Below, one piece after another: positions 37,500 through 47,088 of a stretch of DNA of 64,000 nucleotides. A program made the translations under genes and the position numbers. Below the pieces are notes generated by a model. The model had not been told where the DNA came from. It made no database searches and saw only the letters and a list, made by a program, of their open reading frames with translations. Origin of the DNA: Actinophytocola algeriensis (lineage in GTDB: Bacteria > Actinomycetota > Actinomycetes > Mycobacteriales > Pseudonocardiaceae); the NCBI RefSeq assembly GCF_014203735.1, contig NZ_JACHJQ010000012.1:62001-126000 (forward strand). The letters are read 5' to 3'. Position 1 is the stretch's first letter. The number at the start of each line of letters is the position of its first letter.

Positions 37500-40319
37500 A
37501 TGCGAAGAAACCCGAGGTGGCGCGCTGCCGCCTGCGCCGGACTGCTGGTGATCACCAGCGCCGCAACCGTCCTCGCCACGACCGCCGCCCAGGCCCATCC
37601 GGTGAATGCCGCCGACTACCAGCAAGTGGAGCTAGCCAAGGGCGTCGGCGAGATGGGCGAGCCGATGTCACTCGCCGTGCTGCCGGACCGGTCGGTCCTG
37701 CACACCTCCCGCAACGGCCAGCTGCGCCGCACCGACGCCGCGGGCACCACCTCGGTGATCGGCACGCTGGCCGTGTACTCCCACGACGAGGAGGGTCTGC
37801 AGGGCGTCGGCGTCGATCCCGGTTTCGCCACGAACCGGTTCATCTACCTGTACTACGCGCCGCCGCTGTCGACCCCCGGTGGCGACGCACCGGCCTCCGG
37901 CACCGACTTCTCCGCCTGGAACGGCGTGAACCGGTTGTCCCGCTTCACCCTCAACGCCGACTACACGCTCAACACGGGCAGCCAGGTCACTGTCCTGGAC
38001 GTGCCGGCGAGCCGTGGCATCTGCTGCCACGTCGGCGGGGACATCGACTTCGACGCCTCGGGCAACCTCTACCTGACGACCGGTGACGACACCAACCCGT
38101 TCGACTCCGGTGGCTACGCGCCGATCGACGAGCGCTCCGGCCGCAACCCGGCCTACGACGCGCAGCGCAGCTCAGCCAACACGAACGACCTGCGCGGCAA
38201 GGTGTTGCGCATCAAGGTGAACGCGAACGGCTCGTACTCGATCCCGGTGGGCAACCTGTTCGCGCCCGGCACCGCGAGGACCCGTCCGGAGATCTACGCG
38301 ATGGGCTTCCGCAACCCGTTCCGGATGAGCGTGGACAAGGCGACCGGCGTGGTCTACCTCGGCGACTACGGCCCGGACGCGGGGTCGGCCAGCGCGACGC
38401 GCGGTCCCGGCGGGCAGGTCGAGTTCAACCGCATCACCTCCGCGGGCAACTACGGCTGGCCCTACTGCACCGGCTCGAACACGACGAACGAGACCTACGT
38501 CGAGTTCACGTTCCCGTCCGGGCCGTCCGGTGCGCGGTACAACTGCGCCGCGCCGGTCAACAACTCCCCGAACAACACCGGGCTGACGAACCTCCCGGCC
38601 GCACGCGCGGCGTGGATCAAGTACGACGGCTGCTCGGTCGCCGCGTTCGGCTGCGGCTCGGAGTCGCCGATGGGCGGCCCGGTCTACCGTTACGACCCGA
38701 ACCTGAACTCGTCGGTCAAGTTCCCGCAGGTCCTCGACGGGCACGTGTTCCTCGGCGAGTACGGCCGCCGGTGGCTGCGCACCGCGCACGTCAACAGCGA
38801 CGGCTCCGCGGGCCAGATCGACACGTTCCCGTGGACCGGCACCCAGGTCATGGACATGGCGTTCGGCCCGGACGGCGCGCTCTACGTGCTGGACTACGGC
38901 ACCGGCAACTTCGGCGGCGACGCCAACTCCGCCCTGTACCGCATCGAGTACAACCCGGCGGGCAACCAGGCACCCACCGCGAAGGTCACCGCGAACCGGA
39001 CGTCGGGCCTCGCGCCGCTGACGGTGAACTTCAGCTCGGCGGGGTCGTCCGACCCGGAAGGCGGGGCGCTGTCCTACCTGTGGAACTTCGGCGACGGCAC
39101 CACGTCGACCGCGGCCAACCCGACCAAGTCCTACGCCACCAACGGCCAGCGCACGGCGACGCTGACGGTCACCGACTCCGGTGGCCGGACCGGCAACGCG
39201 TCGGTCGTGGTGACCGTCGGCAACACCGCGCCGGCCGTCACCCTGAGCACGCCGGTCAACGGCTCGACGTTCAACTTCGGTGACACCGTGCCGTACACGA
39301 TCACGGTGTCCGACCCGGAGGACGGCGCGATCGACTGCACGAAGGTCAAGCTGACCTACGTGCTCGGCCACGACAGCCACGGCCACCCGATCACGTCGAA
39401 GAACGGTTGCTCCGGCACGATCACCATCCCGGTCGACGGTGAGCACGACACCGCGGCGAACCTGTACGCGGTGTTCGACGCCGAGTACACCGACAAGGGC
39501 GCGAACGGCCAGCCCGCGCTGACCACCCACGCGCAGAACAGGTTGCAGCCCGCCCACCGGCAGGCCGAGCACCACAGCAGCCAGTCGGGCACCAGCCAGA
39601 TCACCAAGACGGGCGCGGAGGGCGGCAAGACCGTCGGCGACATCAACAACGGTGACTGGATCGCGTTCCAGCCCTACGCGCTCGGCGGCGTCACCCGGGT
39701 CTCCGCGCGGGTGTCCTCCGGCGGAGTGGGCGGGACGCTCAGCGTGCGCACCGGTTCGGCGACCGGCACCGTGCTCGGCTCGATGACGATCCCCAACACC
39801 GGCGGCTGGGAGACGTTCACGGACGTGGCGGCCAACCTCACCGGCGCGCCGGCGGGTGCCACGACGCTCTACCTGACCTTCTCCGGCGGCGCGGGCGCGT
39901 TGTTCGACGTGGACGCGTTCACCTTCTCGAAGACCGCGGCAGGCGGGCAGGGACCGATCCGGGGCAGCGGCAAGTGCGTCGACATCTCCGGCGCGGGCAC
40001 CGCGGACGGCACGAAGGTCCAGCTGTACACCTGCAACGGCACCGCGGCACAGTCGTGGACGGTCACCGGCGCCACCCTGCGCGCGCTCGGCAAGTGCCTC
40101 GACGTCTCGGGCGGCGGCACCACCGATGGGACGCTCGTGCAGCTGTGGACCTGCAACGGTTCCGGCGCGCAGAACTGGGCCGCGAACGCCGACGGCACGC
40201 TGCGCAACCCGCAGTCGGCCAAGTGCCTCACCCCGTCGGGCAACGCCACCGCCGACGGCACGCAACTGGTGATCTCCACGTGCACCACCGCCACGACACA
40301 GCGCTTCACCCTCCCATGA
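37500..40319 (+). CDS. Secreted sorbosone/glucose dehydrogenase-like beta-propeller with PKD, CBM6-like and ricin domains
   Basis: A 939-residue exported protein. Signal peptide 1-32 (cut near AQA-HPV). Residues about 40-490 form the GSDH/PQQ-type six-bladed propeller (GLQGVGVDPGF, DLRGKVLRIKVN, AMGFRNPFRMSVD, FGPDGALYVLDYG). A PKD domain lies near 500-580 (SDPEGGALSYLWNFGDGTTS). A carbohydrate-binding, CBM6-like region spans about 680-810 (VGDINNGDWIAFQPYALGG), and a ricin-type trefoil with QLYTC/QLWTC repeats occupies the last 122 residues. It probably oxidises or binds sugars outside the cell. It is 11 bases from the ThuA protein gene, with which it shares the ricin domain. Confidence 0.85.
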   Translation: MRRNPRWRAAACAGLLVITSAATVLATTAAQAHPVNAADYQQVELAKGVGEMGEPMSLAVLPDRSVLHTSRNGQLRRTDAAGTTSVIGTLAVYSHDEEGLQGVGVDPGFATNRFIYLYYAPPLSTPGGDAPASGTDFSAWNGVNRLSRFTLNADYTLNTGSQVTVLDVPASRGICCHVGGDIDFDASGNLYLTTGDDTNPFDSGGYAPIDERSGRNPAYDAQRSSANTNDLRGKVLRIKVNANGSYSIPVGNLFAPGTARTRPEIYAMGFRNPFRMSVDKATGVVYLGDYGPDAGSASATRGPGGQVEFNRITSAGNYGWPYCTGSNTTNETYVEFTFPSGPSGARYNCAAPVNNSPNNTGLTNLPAARAAWIKYDGCSVAAFGCGSESPMGGPVYRYDPNLNSSVKFPQVLDGHVFLGEYGRRWLRTAHVNSDGSAGQIDTFPWTGTQVMDMAFGPDGALYVLDYGTGNFGGDANSALYRIEYNPAGNQAPTAKVTANRTSGLAPLTVNFSSAGSSDPEGGALSYLWNFGDGTTSTAANPTKSYATNGQRTATLTVTDSGGRTGNASVVVTVGNTAPAVTLSTPVNGSTFNFGDTVPYTITVSDPEDGAIDCTKVKLTYVLGHDSHGHPITSKNGCSGTITIPVDGEHDTAANLYAVFDAEYTDKGANGQPALTTHAQNRLQPAHRQAEHHSSQSGTSQITKTGAEGGKTVGDINNGDWIAFQPYALGGVTRVSARVSSGGVGGTLSVRTGSATGTVLGSMTIPNTGGWETFTDVAANLTGAPAGATTLYLTFSGGAGALFDVDAFTFSKTAAGGQGPIRGSGKCVDISGAGTADGTKVQLYTCNGTAAQSWTVTGATLRALGKCLDVSGGGTTDGTLVQLWTCNGSGAQNWAANADGTLRNPQSAKCLTPSGNATADGTQLVISTCTTATTQRFTLP
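39951..40316 (+). repeat. Duplicated 122-codon ricin-domain segment, copy 1
   Basis: The final 122 codons of the propeller protein match the final 122 codons of the ThuA protein (41663-42028) without any gap; by eye about 95 of 122 residues agree. Both start with GPIRGSGKCVD and end in TQ plus TLP or TMP. Recent domain duplication or gene conversion is likely. Confidence 0.85.
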
Positions 40320-40330
40320 GAGGACACGAC

Positions 40331-42031
40331 ATGAGACACACCGTTCGGTCGGTCCTCGCGGTGGTCGCGACCACCGCGACGATCATGGCCTGTACCAGCG
40401 GTCCGGCCGCCAGCGCCGCGGACGCCCCGTACGACGTGCTGGTGTTCTCCAAGACCGCGGGCTTCCGCCACGACGCGATCCCGACCGGGATCGCGACCAT
40501 CCGGGAACTGGGTGCGGCCAACAACTTCACGGTGACCGCCACCGAGGACGCGGGAGCCTTCACCACCGCCAACCTCGCCCAGTACGAGACCGTCGTGTTC
40601 CTCAACACCACGGGGGACGTGCTCAACGCCACCCAGCAGACCGCGTTCGAGTCCTACGTCCGGTCCGGCAAGGGGTTCGTCGGTGTGCACGCCGCGGCGG
40701 ACACCGAGTACGACTGGCCGTTCTACGGCGAGCTGGTCGGCGCGTACTTCTCGTCGCACCCGGCGATCCAGCAGGTGACCGAACGGGTGGAGAACCGCGC
40801 GCACGCGGCGACCGCACACCTCGGTCAGAACTGGGTCCGCACCGACGAGCTGTACAACTACCGCACCAACCCGCGCGGCACCGCACGGGTGCTCGCCACG
40901 CTGGACGAGTCGACGTACTCCGGTGGCACCATGGGCGCCGACCACCCGCACACCTGGTGCAAGACCTACCAGGGCGGCCGGTCGTTCTACACCGGCAACG
41001 GCCACACCCAGGCGAGCTACAGCGAACCGGCGTTCCGGTCGATGCTGCTCGGCGGGCTCCGGTACACGGCGGGCCGGACCAAGGCCGACTGCCGCCCGGA
41101 GACCGGGTACACCACGCTGTACAACGGTTCCACCTCCGGCTGGTCGCAGGCCGGGCCGGGCAGCTTCAGCAACTCCGACGCGACGCTCACGTCGGTCGGC
41201 GGCATGGGACTGTTCTGGTACAGCACCAAGGAGTTCCGGTCCTACTCGCTCAAGATGGACTGGCGGCTGGCCGGTGACGACAACTCCGGTGTGTTCCTCG
41301 GGTTCCCGCCGAGCACCGACCCGAACTCGGCGGTGAACAACGGGTACGAGGTGCAGATCGACGCGACCGACGCGGCCGATCGCACGACCGGTTCGGTGTA
41401 CGGCTTCAAGTCCGCCGACCTGGCCGCGCGGGACGCGGCGCTGAACCCGCCAGGGGAGTGGAACACCTACGAACTGCTCGTCGAAGGCGAACGCCTGCAG
41501 GTGTTCCTGAACGGGGTGAGGATCAACGACTTCACCAACACCGTGCCCGCCCGCTCCCTCACCTCGGGCCACATCGGCATCCAGAACCACGGCTCCGGTG
41601 ACGACGTGTCGTTCCGCCACGTCCGGATCAAGGAGCTCGGCACCACCCCAACCCCGGGCGTCGGCCCGATCCGGGGCAGCGGCAAGTGCGTCGACGTGTC
41701 GGCGTCCGGCACCGCGGACGGCACCAAGATCCAGCTGTACACGTGCAACGGCACGGGCGCCCAGACGTGGTCGGCGTCCGGCTCGACGCTGCGCGCACTG
41801 GGCAAGTGCATGGACGTCGCGGGCGGCGGCACCGCCGACAACACCCGCGTACAACTGTGGACCTGCAACGGAACCGGCGCCCAGAACTGGGCTCCCCAGG
41901 CCGACGGCACACTGCGCAACCCGCAGTCCGCCAAGTGCCTGACCCCACAGGGCGGCGGGACGGCCGACGGCACACAGCTGGTCATCGCACCGTGCACTGG
42001 TGCCACGACCCAGAAGTGGACGATGCCCTGA
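40331..42031 (+). CDS. Secreted ThuA-like + DUF1080 (3-keto-glycoside hydrolase-like) + ricin protein
   Basis: A 566-residue exported protein. Signal peptide about 1-35 (MRHTVRSVLAVVA start; an ACTSG motif at about 21 could be a lipobox). Residues 36-250 are ThuA-like, a glutamine-amidotransferase-like fold (VLVFSKTAGFRHDAIPTGIA, GFVGVHAAADTEYDWPFYGEL parts, and GNGHTQASYSEPAF). Residues 260-435 are DUF1080, a concanavalin-like sugar domain (LFWYSTKEFRSYSLKMDWR, GVFLGFP). A 122-residue ricin trefoil ends it. ThuA/DUF1080 proteins act on 3-keto-disaccharides and glycosides, so with the upstream propeller protein it suggests extracellular keto-sugar handling. Confidence 0.85.
   Translation: MRHTVRSVLAVVATTATIMACTSGPAASAADAPYDVLVFSKTAGFRHDAIPTGIATIRELGAANNFTVTATEDAGAFTTANLAQYETVVFLNTTGDVLNATQQTAFESYVRSGKGFVGVHAAADTEYDWPFYGELVGAYFSSHPAIQQVTERVENRAHAATAHLGQNWVRTDELYNYRTNPRGTARVLATLDESTYSGGTMGADHPHTWCKTYQGGRSFYTGNGHTQASYSEPAFRSMLLGGLRYTAGRTKADCRPETGYTTLYNGSTSGWSQAGPGSFSNSDATLTSVGGMGLFWYSTKEFRSYSLKMDWRLAGDDNSGVFLGFPPSTDPNSAVNNGYEVQIDATDAADRTTGSVYGFKSADLAARDAALNPPGEWNTYELLVEGERLQVFLNGVRINDFTNTVPARSLTSGHIGIQNHGSGDDVSFRHVRIKELGTTPTPGVGPIRGSGKCVDVSASGTADGTKIQLYTCNGTGAQTWSASGSTLRALGKCMDVAGGGTADNTRVQLWTCNGTGAQNWAPQADGTLRNPQSAKCLTPQGGGTADGTQLVIAPCTGATTQKWTMP
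41663..42028 (+). repeat. Duplicated 122-codon ricin-domain segment, copy 2
   Basis: Second copy of the ricin-type segment described at 39951-40316, at the end of the ThuA/DUF1080 protein. Confidence 0.85.
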
Positions 42032-42038
42032 CAAGTGG

Positions 42039-42075
42039 CCGGGTGCCGCGGGTTTCCTGACCCCGCGGCACCCGG
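42039..42075 (+). terminator. Terminator after the ThuA/DUF1080 gene
   Basis: Perfect 14-bp stem CCGGGTGCCGCGGG / CCCGCGGCACCCGG with a 9-base loop, 7 bases after the stop. Confidence 0.75.
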
Positions 42076-42118
42076 CGCAGTGGAGTCCGCGGCGCGATCG
42101 GCGCGGTGGCCTCGCGCG

Positions 42119-42289
42119 ATGGTGCGCTCCCAGGGCCTCCGGGGCCGGCCCGCCGTGCGCGGCGATCGCGACTTCCTCTTCGCGGTGCGGCGCGCCGCCC
42201 TGAAGACATACGTCGAACAGACGTCGCGTCGGGATGTTGCCGAACAGCGCGCGGTCGCTGACGAGGAGTGGAGTCCTGGCCATGCGTGA
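42119..42289 (+). pseudogene. Remnant of a GNAT acetyltransferase N-terminus
   Basis: A 56-codon open frame from ATG 42119 to TGA 42289. The part DRDFLFAVRRAALKTYVEQT resembles the opening of GNAT acetyltransferases (usually D-x-x-FLFxLHRAA-x-x-x-YVEQTWG-WDE); the expected GxWDE continuation is altered, and the acetyl-CoA-binding part is absent. No ribosome site is seen. It lies between a terminator and the convergent LAL gene, and is best read as a decayed fragment. Confidence 0.4.
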
Positions 42290-42306
42290 ACCACGGTTGC
42301 CCGACG

Positions 42307-45114
42307 TCAGGACAGGGCACGGGCGAGTTCGCGGCGGCCGTTGATGCCGAGCTTGGTGTAGATCCGGCCGAGGTGGTTCTCCACCGTCTTCGGTGTCACG
42401 AACAGTTCATGTGCGATCTCACGGTTCGCGCGGCCGGTCAACGCGAGGTCCGCGACGCGGCGCTCGCTCGCGGTCAGCGCCTGGACCCCGGCGAACATCA
42501 GCTTCCGGGGGCGGTCGCCAAGCGACTCCAGCGCGGCGACCGCCCTCGTGCGCAACGCGATCGAGCCGCACTCGGTGGCCAGGTCGATGCCGCGGTGCAG
42601 CGGGTCGCGAGCCTCGCTGCGGCGCCCGGCCACGCGCAGCGCCTCGCCGAGGTCGACCAGCGCGCGGGCCAGGTGCAGCCGGGCACGGGAGGTTTCGAGG
42701 ACCGCCACCGCTTCGGTGAGCAGGGCGAGCCTGCCGTCCGGCTCGGCGTGTGCGAGAACCCGCAGGGCGGGGCCGACGTCGGTCGGTGTGTTCCACTTCC
42801 GTGCCACGGCGACGAGTTCACCGGCCAGCGTGCGCGCCTCGCGCTGCTCGCCGAGCAGCAGCAGCGCCTGCACCGCGGGAGAGCGCCAGGACATCGTCGG
42901 CGGATCCACGCCGATCGCGTGCAGCTGGTCGCGTTGTTCGAACGCCTCGGCGCGGGCCAGTTCCGGGTTGCCGCGGGCGAGAGCCACGCTGGCTCGCGGC
43001 TCGTGCAGCCATATCGTCGGGAGCATCCTGGGCACGTCGGAATGCTCGGCGTCGAACCGCGCGAGCAGGGTCGCGGCCCCGTCGACGTCACCGCGTTCCA
43101 GCGCGCAGTAGGCACCGAAGTGGGTCGCGGTGGCGCGCAGGGCGATCACCTGCGCGACGGGATCCTCCTCGGACACCGCGGCGAGCACGCCTTCCGCCTC
43201 CGCCTCGACGAAGGCGAGGTTGCCCAGCTGCCAGTGCATGATGATCGCCGGGTTGCACACCATGGCGAACTCGACCGGCGAGCCGTGCAGGCGCACCCGC
43301 TGCTTGGCCCGGTCGATCTCGCGCCTGGCGTCGTCGAAGCCGTCTGCGGCGATCAGCGCCACCAGGGCCACCAGCCAGGCCACCATGGCATCGATGCTGC
43401 CGGTGGCGTCGTCGAAGTAGGCCCCGCCTGCCAGGGCCCGCCGGGCCGTGGCCGCCACCTCCTCGGCGGGCCACACCTCGTAGCGGCCCATCTGGGCCAG
43501 CAGCCCGAGCAGTGTGCGCTCGTCCGGGGTGATGCCGGGCAGGGTGGCATAGCCCCGCAGGTGCGCGGAGGCCACCTTCCGCTGCTCGGGCAGGAACGAC
43601 CTGATCACCGCGAGCCGCGCCTCCAGGTGCATCCGGCCCGCCTCCCTGGCACCGGCCGGGCGCGCGGCGATCGCCTGCGTCAACTCCTCGATCGCGACCT
43701 GCGGACCGTCGACGATCGCGGTGGCCGACGCGGCGGCCGCGACCAGTTCGGCATCCGGCAGTCCGGCAGCGGCGGCCCGCAGCTGGTTCCGCGCCTCGCG
43801 CGCGTTGCCGGTGCGCAGCAGCGCACGCCCCCACTCCGCGCGCAGCCCCGCGTCGTCCGGGCATTCGCTGACCGCGCGCTCGAGGTGGGTCGCCGCGGTG
43901 GCGCCGTCCCCGGCGGCCAGCAGCGCCGCCGCCGCGTGGCGCAGCACGTCGACGGCATCGGGCAGCGTGCCGCGGGGTGCGTGCATCAGGTGCGCGGCGA
44001 TCCGGTCCGCCGGTGCCCTGCCCGCGCTGAGCTCGGTGGCGGCGCGGGCGTGCAGCGCGGCGCGTGACATCGGCCCGAGATCGGCCAGGACCGCCTCGCG
44101 CACCACCGGGTGCAGGAACCTGAGGTGCTCGGCGTCGTCGGCGAGCACGTGCGCGGCGACGAGTGCCTCGACCGCCGGGGGCAGGTCCGCGACACCCACG
44201 TCGGCGACCGCCCCGGTCAGCCACGGGTCGCCGCCGGGGCCCAGCACGGCGGCGGCCCCGGCCAGCCGCACCGCGTCGGCGGGCAGCCGCCCCAGCGCGG
44301 CCCGGAACACCGTGCTCGGCCCGAGCCCGCCGATCCGCACGGCGGTCGCGGCGTGGTCGAGCGGCAGTTCGAGCGTCTCCAGCTCGTCGAGCAGAACCGT
44401 GGCCAGGAACGGGTTTCCGCCACTGGCGTCGTACAACGCGGTGACCACGTCGGCGGCAGGCCGCACGCCGCGGGACGCCGCCAGCTCGCTCAGCGCCTCG
44501 CGGGTGAGCGGACGCGGCAGCATCCGCTCCGCATGCCGCGAGTCACTCAGCTGCGCCAGCGGGCCGGAGTTCTCCGCCGGGGGCCGGGTCGCCACGACCA
44601 GTGCGATCGGCAGGTCCGAGATCCGCCGGGACAGGTAGACCAGGAACTGCAGCGATGGCAGATCGGACCAGTGTGTGTCGTCGACCGTGATCAGCAACGG
44701 CCGGGTGGCGGACAGGTCGACGGCCACCCACCACAACGCGTGGAGCGTGCGCGCCAGCTCGGCTTCGCTCGGGTCGGCGGCGGCACCGTCGAGCGCGGCC
44801 AGTGCGGCACCGGACGGCCCGGCGAGGATCGCTTCGCGCACCTCGCCCTGGTAGCGGGTCACCGAGCGTTCCACCATCTGCCGGACGACACCCCAGGGCA
44901 TCGCGCTCTCCAGCGCGTCGCCGATGGCCTGCAGACGACCGAAACCCCGCTGTTTGGCCATGGCCCGGCACGTCCCCACCAACCGGGTCTTGCCGATGCC
45001 CGCCGTGCCCTCGATGACGACGATCCGGCCCTCGCCCCGGGTGGCACTGTCCAGTGCGACGGCGATCCGCTCGAGCTCCCGGTCCCGCTCGAGCGTGTGG
45101 TCCTCCCGGCTCAT
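42307..45114 (-). CDS. LuxR-family ATP-binding regulator (LAL)
   Basis: A 935-residue LAL regulator. An AAA/NACHT-like ATPase domain comes first (Walker A VIEGTAGIGKTRLVG near 33-47, Walker B PLLITVDDTHW), then a long helical TPR-like middle, and a C-terminal LuxR HTH (LTASERRVADLALTGRANRE, then TPKTVENHLGRIYTKLGI) ends 10 residues before the stop. ATG 45114 overlaps the stop of the metallo-hydrolase gene (ATGA), so the two are one unit. LAL proteins activate sugar or secondary-metabolite genes; the target here is not evident. Confidence 0.9.
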   Translation of the reverse strand: MSREDHTLERDRELERIAVALDSATRGEGRIVVIEGTAGIGKTRLVGTCRAMAKQRGFGRLQAIGDALESAMPWGVVRQMVERSVTRYQGEVREAILAGPSGAALAALDGAAADPSEAELARTLHALWWVAVDLSATRPLLITVDDTHWSDLPSLQFLVYLSRRISDLPIALVVATRPPAENSGPLAQLSDSRHAERMLPRPLTREALSELAASRGVRPAADVVTALYDASGGNPFLATVLLDELETLELPLDHAATAVRIGGLGPSTVFRAALGRLPADAVRLAGAAAVLGPGGDPWLTGAVADVGVADLPPAVEALVAAHVLADDAEHLRFLHPVVREAVLADLGPMSRAALHARAATELSAGRAPADRIAAHLMHAPRGTLPDAVDVLRHAAAALLAAGDGATAATHLERAVSECPDDAGLRAEWGRALLRTGNAREARNQLRAAAAGLPDAELVAAAASATAIVDGPQVAIEELTQAIAARPAGAREAGRMHLEARLAVIRSFLPEQRKVASAHLRGYATLPGITPDERTLLGLLAQMGRYEVWPAEEVAATARRALAGGAYFDDATGSIDAMVAWLVALVALIAADGFDDARREIDRAKQRVRLHGSPVEFAMVCNPAIIMHWQLGNLAFVEAEAEGVLAAVSEEDPVAQVIALRATATHFGAYCALERGDVDGAATLLARFDAEHSDVPRMLPTIWLHEPRASVALARGNPELARAEAFEQRDQLHAIGVDPPTMSWRSPAVQALLLLGEQREARTLAGELVAVARKWNTPTDVGPALRVLAHAEPDGRLALLTEAVAVLETSRARLHLARALVDLGEALRVAGRRSEARDPLHRGIDLATECGSIALRTRAVAALESLGDRPRKLMFAGVQALTASERRVADLALTGRANREIAHELFVTPKTVENHLGRIYTKLGINGRRELARALS

Positions 45115-45740
45115 CCGACCAGGCGTCTCAGCCGGTCGGGATCGCGCAGGGGCCTGCCGTGCCCGAACAGGACGAGGCTGGGCCGCAGGTCGGCCAGCCT
45201 GCGCATGGACTCACGGTTGCGTTCCCGGTCCCAGGTGAGGAAGTCCGGCGGTCCGGAGACGCGCGGCATCCGGAAGAACACGTCCCCGCAGATCAGCACG
45301 CCGTCGTGGTCGCGCCACAGTGCGATGTGACCGGGGGAGTGGCCGGGCACGTCCAGCACGGTGAACCCGGCGACCTCGTCGCCTTCCCGCAGCCCCCGCC
45401 CGACCGGGTGCGGCTCCGGCATCTTCATGCGCGACAGCAGCTTCGGCAACCGGCCGGGTGCCGCGACCGGGGTCGCGGTCTCGATCGCCTCGATGTCGCG
45501 TTGCCCGGCCCACAGCGGCAGGTCGTACTCGTCGCAGATGGCGTGGCTCGAACCGAAGTGGTCCGGGTGCGCGTGCGTGACGACGTGGGCGCTGATCCGC
45601 TGTCCGCGCAGCTGGCGCGAGATCCGGCGGCGAGCCGCGGGCGTTCCCGCGTCGACGAGCACGTCCTCCACCAGATAGGCGTTGATCATGTGAGGTGGGC
45701 GGCCAAGGAGCTGATGGACACCGGGTGCCAGCGGTCGCAT
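45111..45740 (-). CDS. Metallo-beta-lactamase-fold hydrolase
   Basis: A 209-residue cytoplasmic enzyme. The zinc motif HAHPDH is at residues 56-61, later ligands are VPGHSPGHIAL (His) and LICGDVFF (Asp), and FGHGRPL near the C-terminus gives the last His. The complete ligand set supports a binuclear hydrolase of the glyoxalase II/lactonase type. ATG 45740 (MRPLAPGVHQLL) starts at the family's usual place, though it has no clear ribosome site; an upstream TTG at 45779 would add 13 residues. It is translationally coupled to the LAL regulator. Confidence 0.85.
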   Translation of the reverse strand: MRPLAPGVHQLLGRPPHMINAYLVEDVLVDAGTPAARRRISRQLRGQRISAHVVTHAHPDHFGSSHAICDEYDLPLWAGQRDIEAIETATPVAAPGRLPKLLSRMKMPEPHPVGRGLREGDEVAGFTVLDVPGHSPGHIALWRDHDGVLICGDVFFRMPRVSGPPDFLTWDRERNRESMRRLADLRPSLVLFGHGRPLRDPDRLRRLVG

Positions 45741-45936
45741 TGGAAGATCGTAACCGGCCGGACATCCCCCAGGAATCAAGAACGTGGGGGTGGGCGTGGG
45801 GGTTTCTCCCGCTCCCCCCAGGCTTTCCGCCGCGGGAAGTGAGGGGGTCGTCCCTCATGCCCGGAGGGTGGGTGCGGCGCGAAGGTTGTACCAGCGCCGA
45901 CGGAACGGGCCGGAGGCGACGAGGGGAGAGAGAACG

Positions 45937-47079
45937 ATGAAGAAAGCATCCATGATCGCGGTCGCGGTGGCGGCACTCACCATCGCGGGAGCGGGTTCGG
46001 CGGGAGCCGACCTCGGCACCCCGACCGTCGACGTCGACACCACGAAGGTGGCGCAGGCGATCGACACGGCGCTGGGTGGCCGGACCACGGTCGCCTACGC
46101 CTACGCCGTCACCGAGAACGGCAAGCTGGTGGAGACGGGGGCGGAGGGCAAGGCGCGGATCGACAAGGGCATCGACTTCACCCCGAACACCCGCATCGAG
46201 ATCGCCAGCGCCACCAAGAACGTCACCGCGGCCGCACTGCTCAAGCTCACCGAGGCGGCGGAGCTGACGCCGGAAACCAAGATCTGGTCCCTCCTGCCGC
46301 CGGACATGCGCACCGGCGCGGACCCGTCGTGGCAGAACGTGAAGATCAAGCACATCCTGGGCCACACCTCGGGGCTCGCCCAGCTGGTGGGCGGGCAGAG
46401 CGACACCGAGCTGGACAAGATGTCCACCCTCTACGCGGGCCTCAAGTACACGATGACCAAGCCGGTCGTGGCCGGCTCGGGGTACGCCTACGAGAACCGG
46501 AACTACGCCTTCGCGCGGGTGGTCATCTCGAGGCTGTGGCGCGTGACCGAGCCCGGCCGGGGGCTGCCGGACTGGATCGGGCCGAACGCGGTCCCGTGGA
46601 CGATGTACTACGTCAACGAGAAGCTGTTCGCCCCCGCCGGCATCTCCTGGGTGAGCTGCCTCGCGTCGAACCCGGACACCGCGGCGCACGCCTACGACCG
46701 GACCGACACCGCCAAGGGCGGATTGCTGTTCCAGATGTCGGGTACGAGCTTTGAGGCGTGCGCGAGCTACCGGGGGCTGCACATGTCGGCGGTCGACATG
46801 GTCCGCTGGCAGACCTACCTGCGGCACGGCAACATCGTCTCGTCGACCGTTCGCCAGTGGATGGACACGCTGGGCCTGGGCTGGCGCCCCTACTCGGTCC
46901 TGCCCGCCGGCGGGTACGCCCACGGCGGCAGCTACACCATCAACGGCCGCGCGGTGAACACGTGCCACGGGAAGTTCGCGGGCAACGTGGAGGTGGCCGT
47001 GGTCGTCAACAGCAAGATCGGTATCTCCGGCACCCACCCGTGCACCGTCGTGGCCAACGCGGTCAAGAACGCAGGCTGA
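45937..47079 (+). CDS. Secreted serine hydrolase, class C beta-lactamase/DD-peptidase-like
   Basis: A 380-residue exported enzyme. Signal peptide 1-24 (cut near SAGA-DLG). Penicillin-binding motifs are present: SATK (Ser91, Lys94), YEN (Tyr185, Asn187) and a C-terminal HGG (YAHGGSY) in place of KTG. This set marks the beta-lactamase/D-aminopeptidase/esterase (Pfam beta-lactamase) family. ATG 45937 follows GAGGGGAGAG. It stands alone, ended by a very long hairpin. It may act on cell-wall peptides or esters; true beta-lactamase activity is not implied. Confidence 0.85.
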   Translation: MKKASMIAVAVAALTIAGAGSAGADLGTPTVDVDTTKVAQAIDTALGGRTTVAYAYAVTENGKLVETGAEGKARIDKGIDFTPNTRIEIASATKNVTAAALLKLTEAAELTPETKIWSLLPPDMRTGADPSWQNVKIKHILGHTSGLAQLVGGQSDTELDKMSTLYAGLKYTMTKPVVAGSGYAYENRNYAFARVVISRLWRVTEPGRGLPDWIGPNAVPWTMYYVNEKLFAPAGISWVSCLASNPDTAAHAYDRTDTAKGGLLFQMSGTSFEACASYRGLHMSAVDMVRWQTYLRHGNIVSSTVRQWMDTLGLGWRPYSVLPAGGYAHGGSYTINGRAVNTCHGKFAGNVEVAVVVNSKIGISGTHPCTVVANAVKNAG

Positions 47080-47088
47080 CCGAGGTTC

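Noticed and set aside
42080-42283. Minus-strand frame starting at 42283 (MARTPLLVSDRALFG)
   Set aside because: It has no ribosome site or family match and runs on as a shadow of the ThuA gene; the plus-strand GNAT-like fragment explains the region better.
46000-46900. True class C beta-lactamase conferring resistance
   Set aside because: The SxxK and YxN motifs fit, but the KTG box is HGG, which is typical of esterase and peptidase members; resistance cannot be claimed.
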